Of a stretch of DNA of 64,000 bases, positions 36,708 through 44,764 are shown one piece after another; within the stretch, counting starts at the first letter, position 1; each line of letters starts with the position of its first letter. The notes under the pieces are model-generated. The model was not told the origin of the DNA, ran no database searches, and saw only the letters and a list, made by a program, of their open reading frames with translations. The position numbers were made by a program, and so were the translations under genes. The DNA lies in NCBI GenBank assembly GCA_028703495.1, contig JAQVMT010000005.1, positions 1-64,000 on the forward strand. The letters run 5' to 3'. This DNA comes from Clostridia bacterium (GTDB lineage Bacteria; Bacillota; Clostridia; Christensenellales; CAG-314).

Positions 36708-37232
36708 GAGTGTTTCGTTCCAAGCTTCGCCGTTTTGCTCGAAGTCTGTCGAGTTAAGTACGACCGACGCAAGCGAGTAGTAGCCGCTTGTAATATCTAC
36801 GGTAATTACGGCAAAATACTTAACGGCATCGTATTCTTCGTCCGTGTTGTTCTCCGAGGAGGCGAAAACGTATCTGAATGCGAAGTCTAAGTACACATTC
36901 ATAACGGCTTGAACTTCGCTTCCCGAAAAGGTAAGCGTATCGGTTGTGTTTAAAAAGCTTGCAATCAACGCAACCGCATCGGCGTTTTGTGTACTTGCGT
37001 CCAAGTACCAGCTCTCCAGTTGTTTCTGTTCAACCACCGAGAAGATATTTGCGACCGAGTCCGAGAAATTCGCCGAGTAAAAAGCCTCGCTGATTTCCTG
37101 TTGACTTTTGGTAGTATTAATGGTCGCAAAAAGCACCATTGACGAAAGCAACGTGATAATTACGAAGGCGACCAAAAGCTCCATAAGCGTCAAGCCTTTA
37201 TTGGATTTAATCAACCGAATCAACGAATTCAT
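36669..37232 (-). CDS. Prepilin-like protein with N-terminal methylation motif
   Basis: 187 residues. The class III leader ends in SNKG, then LTLMELLVAFVIITLLSSM: a canonical cleavage site with Glu5 and the hydrophobic assembly helix. The rest is a globular beta domain. It is one of three pilin-like genes in the operon and probably a minor pilin or pseudopilin. Its 3' end has a decayed copy immediately downstream. Confidence 0.85.
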   Translation of the reverse strand: MNSLIRLIKSNKGLTLMELLVAFVIITLLSSMVLFATINTTKSQQEISEAFYSANFSDSVANIFSVVEQKQLESWYLDASTQNADAVALIASFLNTTDTLTFSGSEVQAVMNVYLDFAFRYVFASSENNTDEEYDAVKYFAVITVDITSGYYSLASVVLNSTDFEQNGEAWNETLGEVIYTYIVPHV

Positions 37233-37358
37233 ATTGTCCTTTTTCTCATTGTACGAGATATTTGCTTATTGCATAGCGGTGGTTATTCGATGTTTGGCAA
37301 TAAATACCGTTCTTTGATGTAGGTAGCAGTATTTAACAGTACAACACTTTCGCACTTC

Positions 37359-37548
37359 CTTCGCTGTTTTTCCTCTGCAATATGGTTGTACTTGCTACTA
37401 ACAAGTTGCACATACGCGCTTTTACCGTTGTTCTTCCTCTGCGATGAAGTTATATTCATTTCTGACGAAGTGCACAAACGCGATTTTACCGTTGCTTTTC
37501 CTCTGCGATGAAGTTATATTCATTTCTGACGAGGTGCATAAACGCGCT
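37359..37548 (-). repeat. Three tandem copies of the 3' end of the pilM-like gene (~64 bp each)
   Basis: Unit A, 37486-37548, is the last 20 codons and stop of the pilM-like gene. Unit B, 37422-37485, is about 92% identical and directly adjacent (GCGATGAAGTTATATTCATT shared). Unit C, about 37359-37421, is more diverged. Offset A to B is 64 bp, so the frame is lost after the first stop. Confidence 0.9.
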
Positions 37549-38445
37549 TGCCAACTCCAAATTGTTTGGGTAAATCTTATACTGCGACGGTAACACGAAT
37601 CTTTCGAACATTACGGTGCTGTTCGAGTTAAACAGAGCCGCCATATTAAAGAACGCATCCGACTGATTGACCATACACTTAACGGGAGCCTTTGCCATCA
37701 ATGAATCGGTTGCCTCGATAAAGGCGGTGACATTGAGCTGCAAAGGTCTTAACGCTTGAGTAATTTCACCCTTGTTAAGGGCGGATTTATTCGGAAGGTA
37801 GTTTGCCAAAAGGTTTGTGCCGTAGCTAAAATTATGCGATGCAACGACTTCGCCGTTATAGAGCAGCATCATTTCGGTATTATTTTCTCCCACGTCCATA
37901 AAATACACGGCATCGCGGTTTAGGGCGTTGTTGGATTTAAGAGCAAGGCAAGCAATAGCCAGCCCGTTTGTGGTAATACCTACAAGGGTGTGGTTAGTAT
38001 TCGAAATATACTGTTGTATTTCCTCGATGGTTTTGCTTCCCATACAGCAATACATATAGACGGTTTTTGCCTTAGTGCTTTGCAAGACGGCAGTATTAAG
38101 ACGAACTCGCTCTAACTCATCGCCGAAAAGGCTGGACAGCTCCTGCGAAACGAAGGCGTCTTTTTTTCCGCCGGAAACGTTTGCCGGGACTGTTATATAA
38201 TCCATACACAAGTCCGTCGAAGGCAGACAAAGATAAATATTCGCCTCGTAGATTTTATTTACAAACAAAAGCTCATTAAAGGCGTTCGTAAAAATCTTGG
38301 AGTGATCTACATATCCGTTAATGCAGGAGTATGGCGGAAGTTTATACTTAAACAGCGTGGCTGTTTTAAGTGAAGTGCCTGTCTCCCCAAATAACATATT
38401 TATGCTTTCGCTTCCGGTGTTAACGCTCATAATTACGTCAATCAT
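37486..38445 (-). CDS. PilM-like actin-fold pilus protein
   Basis: 319 residues. It has an ASKHA-type layout with a phosphate-like loop (YFMDVGENNTEMMLLYNGEV) and a second strand pair near FSYGTNLLANYL. Position among pilin genes argues for a PilM-type cytoplasmic component rather than FtsA. PilN and PilO partners are not seen. The first strand lacks the usual DxGxxxxK phosphate-1 motif (it reads SVNTGSESINM), so nucleotide binding may be altered. The gene ends in a tandemly repeated segment. Confidence 0.7.
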   Translation of the reverse strand: MIDVIMSVNTGSESINMLFGETGTSLKTATLFKYKLPPYSCINGYVDHSKIFTNAFNELLFVNKIYEANIYLCLPSTDLCMDYITVPANVSGGKKDAFVSQELSSLFGDELERVRLNTAVLQSTKAKTVYMYCCMGSKTIEEIQQYISNTNHTLVGITTNGLAIACLALKSNNALNRDAVYFMDVGENNTEMMLLYNGEVVASHNFSYGTNLLANYLPNKSALNKGEITQALRPLQLNVTAFIEATDSLMAKAPVKCMVNQSDAFFNMAALFNSNSTVMFERFVLPSQYKIYPNNLELASAFMHLVRNEYNFIAEEKQR

Positions 38446-38504
38446 AATCTTTGTCCTTTTTCATATCCGTAGACCGCCGATAAATCGGCTTTCGACCGCA
38501 CAAA

Positions 38505-39023
38505 CTATGCGGCGGTGTTCAATCTTTTGACAAGCACGAAGGAGTATACAAGCTTGTCATGAGTCCCCTGGTAGGTTATATCGCAAAAAATCAACTCATT
38601 AGCACCATCTGGCTGTCTGAAGCCGATGGAAATGACTCCGTCGTAAGAAAACGAAGCATCGGTATTGCTCCCCGATGAGTCATAGTCGATAATCAGAGTC
38701 TGCGATGTTGCGATAAAATATATCGTACAGTAGCTTTCCCAACTTTCATTTACATATTTTTTAACAATCAAAGCGGAAAAGAGGTCGTTGACGGTATCGA
38801 CAGTGACCATATACTCCGAACTGCCGAAGGAGCCTTCCACCAACGCCTCGATACGTCTTTGGATCTCGGCAAGCTCGGTTTTGGTTTCGACCGAAGAAAC
38901 AGAAGCGCGATTTGCGCGAGATAAAGAGATACTTGTAATAATTGCCATCGACATAAAAATGCCCAGGACGGCAACGGTTACAAGTACTTCCATTAACGTA
39001 AATCCGCTATTTTTTCTTTTCAT
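38505..39023 (-). CDS. Prepilin-like protein with GFTLMEV motif
   Basis: 172 residues. Leader MKRKNSG, then FTLMEVLVTVAVLGIFMSM, a textbook prepilin cleavage site and assembly helix; beta-rich C terminus. A GGGGGGA site precedes the ATG at 39023; the longer frame to 39104 would bury the leader. It is the first gene of the pilus operon. Confidence 0.87.
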   Translation of the reverse strand: MKRKNSGFTLMEVLVTVAVLGIFMSMAIITSISLSRANRASVSSVETKTELAEIQRRIEALVEGSFGSSEYMVTVDTVNDLFSALIVKKYVNESWESYCTIYFIATSQTLIIDYDSSGSNTDASFSYDGVISIGFRQPDGANELIFCDITYQGTHDKLVYSFVLVKRLNTAA

Positions 39024-39216
39024 TTTCCCCCCGAATACGCTTTTGTGTATACTCCGATATAAAACCGCCGAGCAAACGGCAGATCCGATAATCACGTTAC
39101 GCATACGCGGTTAATCGAATATCAATCCCACCGATTGTCGCCGCAAAGCCGCAAACCTCAATAAGTTGTTAAATAAGGCAAGCCCGCAAAAGCAAACAAA
39201 ACTCCTTCTAATCGGT

Positions 39217-39245
39217 ATTATATACTATTTTGACAATTAGTTAAA
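39217..39245 (-). promoter_or_regulatory. Possible promoter of the pilus operon
   Basis: On the minus strand, TATAAT (39222-39217) and a weak -35 TTTAAC (39245-39240) with 17-bp spacing, about 195 bp before the first pilus gene. Confidence 0.4.
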
Positions 39246-39440
39246 GCATTTAAGTAGCGTTTTTGCAAATAATTTGGGTTTTTTGTCCCAAATTGTGGTT
39301 ATATAGGTTGGAGTTTAATCAGATAAAATATTTCGGAATACAACAATTAGAGTAATATGCGGAAATATCACGAAAGAAACCGAGTTTATGACACGAACTA
39401 CCATAGCTCGTGCAATCTCAAGCCGTTTAAAATGTGTTTT

Positions 39441-39660
39441 CGGACAAAGCACGGAAACGATAGCGATTTGCATAATAAAACAAAAGACGATACTAAAGAG
39501 TATTGGTTTTTTGTAACTGTTATTATTGTCTTTTTGCACTCGGTCAAAGCACGGAAACGATAGAGATTTGCATAAAAAAAGCAAAAGCGGTATTGTAGGA
39601 TTACCCCCTAGTAGCTCTTATAATTCATCTTGAGCACTCGGTCAAAGCACGGATACGATA
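39441..39660 (-). repeat. Tandem repeat including the aspartokinase 3' end (periods 98-100 bp)
   Basis: CGGWCAAAGCACGGAWACGA occurs at 39441, 39541 and 39639. The last copy is the 3' end of the aspartokinase gene including its stop codon. The two downstream copies also share ATTTGCATAA and an A-rich stretch. They fill most of the 39105-39641 gap. Confidence 0.85.
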
Positions 39661-40997
39661 GCGTTTAATATAGCATTTTCCTGAGATTTGGGTGCAATGA
39701 GAAACATTGTGTCGGAAAAGCGGCAAAGATGCAGCATTTCCGTGGGGAAGCTTTCAATTGCGGGCATCAATCCGCCCTTGCGTGTTGCATCGGTAGATAC
39801 TTCGAGGTATGACAAATTGCAAACAACGGAAACTCCTTCAACTTTCTCCAAGCCGCTTAATGCAATCGCTTCGGACTTTTGTTCTGCTAGGGAGTTAACG
39901 TAGGATCTTGCTTGCTCTGCATCGGAAAAGACGGCGCAAAATCCGTTGCAATCGCTTACAATGCGCAGGATTGAGTCGTAAGAGGGAAGTTGAACGTTAC
40001 CCTTAACGTAAACTACGGCGCAATCCGTGCAAGTTACAAATGGTGGCTTTTTGGCATAGCCACAGACTATTGTCCCGAAGTCCCAATTGTTGTAGGTATT
40101 TCTTATGGCAATAGGGATATTGCTCGTTTGCAGGATATGTACCGAATCGGGGTGAAAAACCGATGCTCCGAAGAAGCCCATACGGAAAATATCGTCGTAG
40201 GATATCCGTCTAATCGGTTTGAAGCTGCCGACTTTTTTGGGATCAGCGGTCATAACGCCGTTTACATCTGTAAAGTTCTCGTAAAGCTTGGCATTTGCTC
40301 CGACTGCAAGTATCGCTCCCGTAATGTCACTGCCTCCACGCGAAAGCAATCCGACTTTTCGGCATATTTTGTTATGTTTGGAATGAGCGTTAATGCGCAT
40401 TAATGCTTTCTTTTTGTGATATTCCTTCGATTCGCGGTTGAAATGTGCGGAGCTTATTACGTCAATGTCGATCTCACGCCCATAGAAACCGCCGGTTATG
40501 AACTTGGGTAGCTTCCTTATCGCTTTTTGAATGTTATTTATACTTGCTTCAACACATAATTTTTGATTCCTTACGTTGATGATGCAGGCAGCATCAACGA
40601 AGGGATAATCTGTAGCAATAGCCAGTAGCTTTGCCGAAAGGAATTCTCCGCGCGACACCGTAAAAGCATAATCGCGCATTTCCAGAACAATTATATAGGT
40701 TCGCTTCAAAAGCCGTTTAATCCTATTTTTGTGGACGAATGCACCGAATACCGATAAGTATCGTGCCGATATATCCTTCCATAGGCGATTGATGCCCACG
40801 GTATCCGCATTTAGAATACATCGATGCAATTCTATTAGCAAATCAGTCACCTTAATGTCGGAGTTATACCTTCGCCCGATAGCTGAAACGGCAATATAAT
40901 TTCTTTGAGGTTGTGCAAGAATATCGATAATCGCCTGCACTCCTTCGCTTGAAGAGAGCGAGCTTCCGCCGAATTTACACACTATTATATTTTCCAT
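39642..40997 (-). CDS. Aspartokinase
   Basis: 451 residues. The amino acid kinase domain starts with VCKFGGSSLS and contains GGSDITGAI and the VNGVMTADPK/GASVFHPDSV elements typical of aspartate kinase; C-terminal ACT repeats follow from about residue 315 (VYVKGNV, then EGVSVVCNLSYLEVSTD). It phosphorylates aspartate in the first step of the lysine, threonine and methionine pathway. The middle region, around INAHSKHNKICRK, is more basic than usual. Monocistronic and divergent from the cobalamin riboswitch; no lysine riboswitch is visible in the short upstream region. Confidence 0.9.
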   Translation of the reverse strand: MENIIVCKFGGSSLSSSEGVQAIIDILAQPQRNYIAVSAIGRRYNSDIKVTDLLIELHRCILNADTVGINRLWKDISARYLSVFGAFVHKNRIKRLLKRTYIIVLEMRDYAFTVSRGEFLSAKLLAIATDYPFVDAACIINVRNQKLCVEASINNIQKAIRKLPKFITGGFYGREIDIDVISSAHFNRESKEYHKKKALMRINAHSKHNKICRKVGLLSRGGSDITGAILAVGANAKLYENFTDVNGVMTADPKKVGSFKPIRRISYDDIFRMGFFGASVFHPDSVHILQTSNIPIAIRNTYNNWDFGTIVCGYAKKPPFVTCTDCAVVYVKGNVQLPSYDSILRIVSDCNGFCAVFSDAEQARSYVNSLAEQKSEAIALSGLEKVEGVSVVCNLSYLEVSTDATRKGGLMPAIESFPTEMLHLCRFSDTMFLIAPKSQENAILNAIVSVL

Positions 40998-41073
40998 AGT
41001 ACAATCCTTATGCGCAAGAGTTTTGTTATTGTGAAGCAGTTTGGTAATATTTTATGCGGAGTATGCAAAACCC

Positions 41074-41102
41074 TTGACAACGCATGTAAAATATGTTAGC
41101 AT
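41074..41102 (+). promoter_or_regulatory. Promoter of the cobalamin-riboswitch operon
   Basis: TTGACA at 41074-41079 and TAGCAT at 41097-41102, 17-bp spacer, placing the RNA start near 41109, just before the riboswitch. Confidence 0.8.
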
Positions 41103-41119
41103 TTAATATAGATTAATAT

Positions 41120-41262
41120 GTAGTCGGTTTAGGAACGGAAGCAATTTCGTAAACTATTAACAGTGGGAAGATCGGTGCGAATCCGACACAACAGCCATTA
41201 CCGTATTTCGTAAAGATAAGTCGGGCGACCTGCCGCTATTTAATCGGAAAACATCTTGGGCG
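41120..41262 (+). promoter_or_regulatory. Cobalamin (B12) riboswitch
   Basis: The B12 box AAGTCGGGCGACCTGCC lies at 41218-41234. Upstream, CAGTGGGAAG-ATCGGTGCGAATCCGACAC (41161 onward) matches the conserved GGGAA...GGTG.NA.TCC core. The intervening arm and flanking pairs fit an AdoCbl-class aptamer. A terminator hairpin at 41312 gives a transcriptional off-switch. It controls the lipoprotein and ECF S-component genes downstream. Confidence 0.92.
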
Positions 41263-41311
41263 AACGAAGAATGTGACCGAACGAGCGAGTGCTTTTTTGC
41301 GAACTTCTTTT

Positions 41312-41341
41312 GCCTTTGGTTATTACCGAAGGCTTTTATTT
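41312..41341 (+). terminator. Riboswitch expression-platform terminator
   Basis: 8-bp stem GCCTTTGG/CCGAAGGC (41312-41319 with 41326-41333, one U-G pair), loop TTATTA, then TTTTATTT. Confidence 0.8.
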
Positions 41342-41397
41342 TGGTCTGTTATTTTTTGTCGCGTGCAAGTCGTATATAACAAGAAGCTTACATTCCT

Positions 41398-41545
41398 TTC
41401 GCGAAAGTGAATATTGCTAGGTAACTTCCGATTCACTACGTGAAAGTGTTATTTTTACTATGTAGCTTTCGAATACATACGTGAAAGCAGATAAACAAAA
41501 GAAGCTTTCATTCTTGAGCGAAAGCCATTAAGGATAGCTTCCAAT
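41398..41545 (+). repeat. ~40-bp tandem array with GAAAG...CTTTC hairpin potential (4 units)
   Basis: CGYGAAAG-type starts put GAAAG at 41403, 41442, 41483 and 41520 (steps 39, 41, 37). Units can fold: AGTGAAT/ATTCACT in the first, TGAAAGC/GCTTTCA in the third. The array is in the leader between the riboswitch terminator and the lipoprotein gene. Confidence 0.65.
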
Positions 41546-41660
41546 TGATATTCAAAATGGCTTAGTAGGGATTTTGGTAATTGCACGCGCCGTTCGTCTT
41601 TACGATATCGAAAGCAAGCCGAAAGGCTAATACAAGCTTTAATAATTGGAGAAAAATATT

Positions 41661-42134
41661 ATGACACAGTTTGGGAAAAAACACATTATAGCTATTGTGT
41701 TGGCAATTATGCTGATTGCGGTAAACCTATTTGTACTTTCCGCGTGCATCGAACCGAAGACGGATACGGCAGGTACAATGACGTTGGTTGTCAACGGTGC
41801 AACGCCTATGGTTTACGAGGTGGACTTAAGTAAGGTTGAGATCACAAACGGGTTAATTTCGATTTTGGAGTATTTGAAAGACCAAGGCTTGACCTTCACC
41901 TTAACCGAAGGCATTTACGGAAGCTACCTAACACAGGTTAACGAACTTGAACAAAACTATGCTACCTCGCAGTACATTTACCTATACACAAGTGTATCTA
42001 CCGACTTTGATGTAAGCGAATATGCGACTACATTTACGTATGAGGGAACGACTTTGACGAGTTGTGGCGTTGGCGCAAGCTCGATGAGCATACTAAAAGA
42101 CTGTGTAATAGTAATAGGTTTAATAACCTACTGA
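41661..42134 (+). CDS. DUF4430-like lipoprotein, predicted cobalamin-binding
   Basis: 157 residues. Lipobox VLSAC gives lipidated Cys29. The mature domain (MTLVVNG at its start, ISILEYLKDQGLTF, GSYLTQVN, then SQYIYLYTS) matches the DUF4430/transcobalamin C-terminal-like fold. With the B12 riboswitch upstream and an ECF S-component downstream, a role as a surface cobalamin- or corrinoid-capturing protein is likely (inference). GGAGA lies 8 bp before the ATG at 41661. Confidence 0.82.
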   Translation: MTQFGKKHIIAIVLAIMLIAVNLFVLSACIEPKTDTAGTMTLVVNGATPMVYEVDLSKVEITNGLISILEYLKDQGLTFTLTEGIYGSYLTQVNELEQNYATSQYIYLYTSVSTDFDVSEYATTFTYEGTTLTSCGVGASSMSILKDCVIVIGLITY

Positions 42135-42191
42135 CCGAACTGACATTTGCCGTGCGTGCAGCATTAAAAATGTAAAAAAAGAGAGGAAGCT

Positions 42192-42740
42192 ATGGGAATT
42201 AGGAGCGCAAAGAGCGTGGCTCTAATCGGGATTATGGTGGCGATGCTCGAGGGCGGAAAGCTCGCCCTTATGACCATACCCAACGTTGAGGTAGTCACGC
42301 TTTTTTGCGCGCTTTTCGGATATGTTTTCGGCGTTTACGGCATTATCGCATCCGTGCTTTTCGTGATTTGCGAAACGATGATTTGGGGCTTCGGCACTTG
42401 GGCAATAGGTTATTTCCTATATTGGCCGCTTGTGGCATTTGTTTTTATGATGTTAGGCAGAGCCAAAATCCGCAACCGTTGGGTTTTGACGGGGATTGCG
42501 GTGGCGTTGACTGCCTTTTTCGGCGTATTGACATCGCTTGTGGACATAGGTCTGTTTTCGGGTTCTTTCCAAAACTTCTGGCAACGATTCGCCATTTACT
42601 ACGCACGCGGCATAGTTTTTTACGTCATACAAATTGTTTGCAATCTGGTGCTTTTTATAAGCTTTTTTGTCTTGCTCTCCAAGCTTTTGTATAAAATGAA
42701 AGGGAATTATTTTTCACGAGAGATTCGGAAGACGGAATAA
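42192..42740 (+). CDS. ECF transporter S-component, predicted for cobalamin or precursor
   Basis: 182 residues with about six hydrophobic helices. GIRSAKSVALIGIMVAMLEGGKLAL at the N terminus fits an S-component. S-components bind the vitamin and dock with the shared EcfT-EcfA module, whose genes are not in this window. Riboswitch control and the DUF4430-like lipoprotein point to cobalamin or a corrinoid; CbrT is a known ECF B12 carrier, but I cannot prove orthology. AGAGGAAG precedes the ATG. The 3' end appears copied downstream. Confidence 0.83.
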   Translation: MGIRSAKSVALIGIMVAMLEGGKLALMTIPNVEVVTLFCALFGYVFGVYGIIASVLFVICETMIWGFGTWAIGYFLYWPLVAFVFMMLGRAKIRNRWVLTGIAVALTAFFGVLTSLVDIGLFSGSFQNFWQRFAIYYARGIVFYVIQIVCNLVLFISFFVLLSKLLYKMKGNYFSREIRKTE

Positions 42741-42840
42741 ACTCAATCTCGCAAATTAATGCAAGTCCGGCTTTTTCGAGTATGAACATCGATGAACGAA
42801 ACAAACTCAATCGACGCTAATTATTGAGGCTACAGGTGCT
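42725..42840. repeat. Decayed 64-bp duplication of the S-component gene 3' end
   Basis: AAACTCAATC occurs at the gene's stop (ACTCAATC at 42741) and again at 42805, exactly 64 bp on; flanks GGAAGACGGAATAA and GATGAACGAAACAA also align, as do CGCAAATTAATG and GACGCTAATTATTG. Confidence 0.65.
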
Positions 42841-42864
42841 TTAATTGCTTAATATTTCTTATCG

Positions 42865-42995
42865 CACTTCCATTAAACAAAAAATATTTTGTTTTCATTT
42901 CCACTTCAATTAAACAAATTGTGTTTTGAATTCATTTCCACTTTCATTATACGAGTCTTATTTTCGTATCCACTCATGCTTTCGTTGTTTAAGTT
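42865..42995. repeat. 37-bp tandem repeat whose units each form a hairpin
   Basis: CACTT starts units at 42865, 42902, 42939, with a remnant at 42971 (steps 37, 37, 32). Unit 1 folds as AAACAAAA-AATA-TTTTGTTT, unit 2 as AAACA/TGTTT plus AATT/AATT, unit 3 as ATACGA/TCGTAT. Sequence differs but pairing is kept. It lies in the gap before the rnf promoter. Confidence 0.65.
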
Positions 42996-43057
42996 TTCGG
43001 GTTCTACATAAAAACCGATGAAATTCAAAAAAAATCTTTCGGGTTAAGCTTTAGCGA

Positions 43058-43086
43058 TTTACAAAGCTTCTATTTAGTGTTATAAT
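43058..43086 (+). promoter_or_regulatory. rnf operon promoter
   Basis: TTTACA at 43058-43063 and TATAAT at 43081-43086, spacing 17, about 255 bp before rnfC. The leader between them has no gene. Confidence 0.78.
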
Positions 43087-43342
43087 ATCCACGTTTGGTG
43101 TTTTATGGTATTTATCGATGAGGTGATGTGCAAAGACGTTTAATTTTGGCACTGTCACCATCACTTTCAATTTGAATAACCCAAACTCGGAATATAAACC
43201 GCAAATAGCAAAGGTAAGCTTGAAGAATAAAACGTTGCAAACGCCTTTTGAACGGATAAGACAAAGCCGTTTTCAATAAGTAAAGCTCGGCGCAATAAAT
43301 TATGGCAAACGCAGCAAAACTCGATCGAATAAGGAGAGATCT

Positions 43343-44632
43343 ATGAAGGCAAACACATTTAAGAGGGGTGTACACGTTCCCGACCACAAGGAAATAACTA
43401 TGGAAAAGCCTGTTGTGGAGATGGAGCAGGTGTCCGACTATTATTTCAGTTGTTCTCAACATATGGGTGCGCCTGCCTCGCCCGTTGTTGGTGTAGGCGA
43501 CGATGTTAAAAGAGGTCAGCTTATTGCCGCCGCTTCGGGTGGTTTCTCGGCGAACGTATACTCGTCGGTATCGGGAACGGTGAAGGAAATTGTACGTCGC
43601 AAGAATGCTCGGGGTATAAACAACGATTACATATACATTGTCAACGACTTCGAGGATAGGACGGCTGTTTTGCCGTCAATCGAACCCACCAAGGAGAATA
43701 TATTAAACCGCGTGTTTGAAGCGGGCATCGTCGGACTGGGCGGAGCCGCCTTTCCGACCGCCGTCAAGCTCAAGCCTAAAACGCCGGTGGACGTGCTGGT
43801 GATAAACGGTGCCGAGTGCGAGCCTTACCTTAATTGCGACTATCGTTTAATGCTGGAAAAGGCAGACGAGGTGGTCAAAGGCGTCAAGCTTATTGCAACC
43901 GCTTTGGGTGTGAGCGATATTTATGTGGGAATCGAGGTCAACAAGCCCTTGGCGATTGAGCTTTTAAGTAAATTTAATGGCATTAAGGTAATCCCTTTGA
44001 AGAAGAAATACCCTCAGGGCGCGGAGAAGCAGCTCATCTATGCTTGCACAGGGCGAGTTGTGAAAACAGCTACATTGCCGTCGGATTCGGGTTGCGTTGT
44101 ACAGAACGTGGCGACTGCTTACGCGATTTACCAAGCCGTAAACGAGGGTAAACCGCTTTACGAAAGGATTATGACGATATCGGGGGGCGCAGTCAACCAG
44201 CCCAAAAACATTTTGGTGAGGAGCGGAACGCCTATCAAGGCAATTTTGGACTTTTGCGGCGGCGTAAAGGACAACGTTACAAAGCTTATATTAGGCGGTC
44301 CGATGATGGGTCAGGCGTTAGAAAACGACGACGTAATTTGCAACAAAGCCGATGGGGGACTGCTGGCTTTGACAGAGGAGGAAGCCTGTAGGGTGGAGCC
44401 GTCTCCCTGCATAAATTGTTCGAGGTGCGCTCAACATTGTCCTATGCACCTAATGCCGATGTATATCGATTTTTACACGCTTGCAGGAAAATACGACATG
44501 GCTGTAAAGTACGGAGTCAACGACTGTTTCGAGTGCGGCGTATGCTCCTATGTTTGCCCCGCAAAGCGCACACTGGTGCAGAGCATCAAGCTGTGCAAGG
44601 GCAAATTGAAGGAAATGAGTGCGAAGAAGTAG
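43343..44632 (+). CDS. rnfC: RnfC: NADH-binding subunit of the Rnf complex
   Basis: 429 residues. N-terminal barrel-sandwich region, NuoF-like core (GLGGAAFPTAVKL, NGAECEPYLNCDYR), SLBB, and two C-terminal [4Fe-4S] motifs (CINCSRCAQHCP, CFECGVCSYVCP). It exchanges electrons with NAD+ at the cytoplasmic face. AAGGAGAG precedes the ATG. First gene of rnfCDGEAB, which links ferredoxin oxidation to ion pumping and complements the bifurcating hydrogenase in this window. Confidence 0.96.
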   Translation: MKANTFKRGVHVPDHKEITMEKPVVEMEQVSDYYFSCSQHMGAPASPVVGVGDDVKRGQLIAAASGGFSANVYSSVSGTVKEIVRRKNARGINNDYIYIVNDFEDRTAVLPSIEPTKENILNRVFEAGIVGLGGAAFPTAVKLKPKTPVDVLVINGAECEPYLNCDYRLMLEKADEVVKGVKLIATALGVSDIYVGIEVNKPLAIELLSKFNGIKVIPLKKKYPQGAEKQLIYACTGRVVKTATLPSDSGCVVQNVATAYAIYQAVNEGKPLYERIMTISGGAVNQPKNILVRSGTPIKAILDFCGGVKDNVTKLILGGPMMGQALENDDVICNKADGGLLALTEEEACRVEPSPCINCSRCAQHCPMHLMPMYIDFYTLAGKYDMAVKYGVNDCFECGVCSYVCPAKRTLVQSIKLCKGKLKEMSAKK

Positions 44633-44764
44633 TCGGCTTTTTGATAAAGAGATACTTCTGGTGTATACTTGGCGAGTGTTTTTGGAGAACGCTAACAAAT
44701 ACACGCTAATTAATGAATTGGATACGGATTGAAATAAAGACAGAAAAATCTTTCGGAGGTTTTT

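Noticed and set aside
37283..37477. 64-codon minus-strand frame in the pilus spacer
   Set aside because: It is produced by the decayed copies of the pilM-like gene end, not an independent gene.
40998..41070. Lysine riboswitch or T-box before aspartokinase
   Set aside because: The upstream sequence before the divergent promoter is too short and lacks the conserved core motifs.
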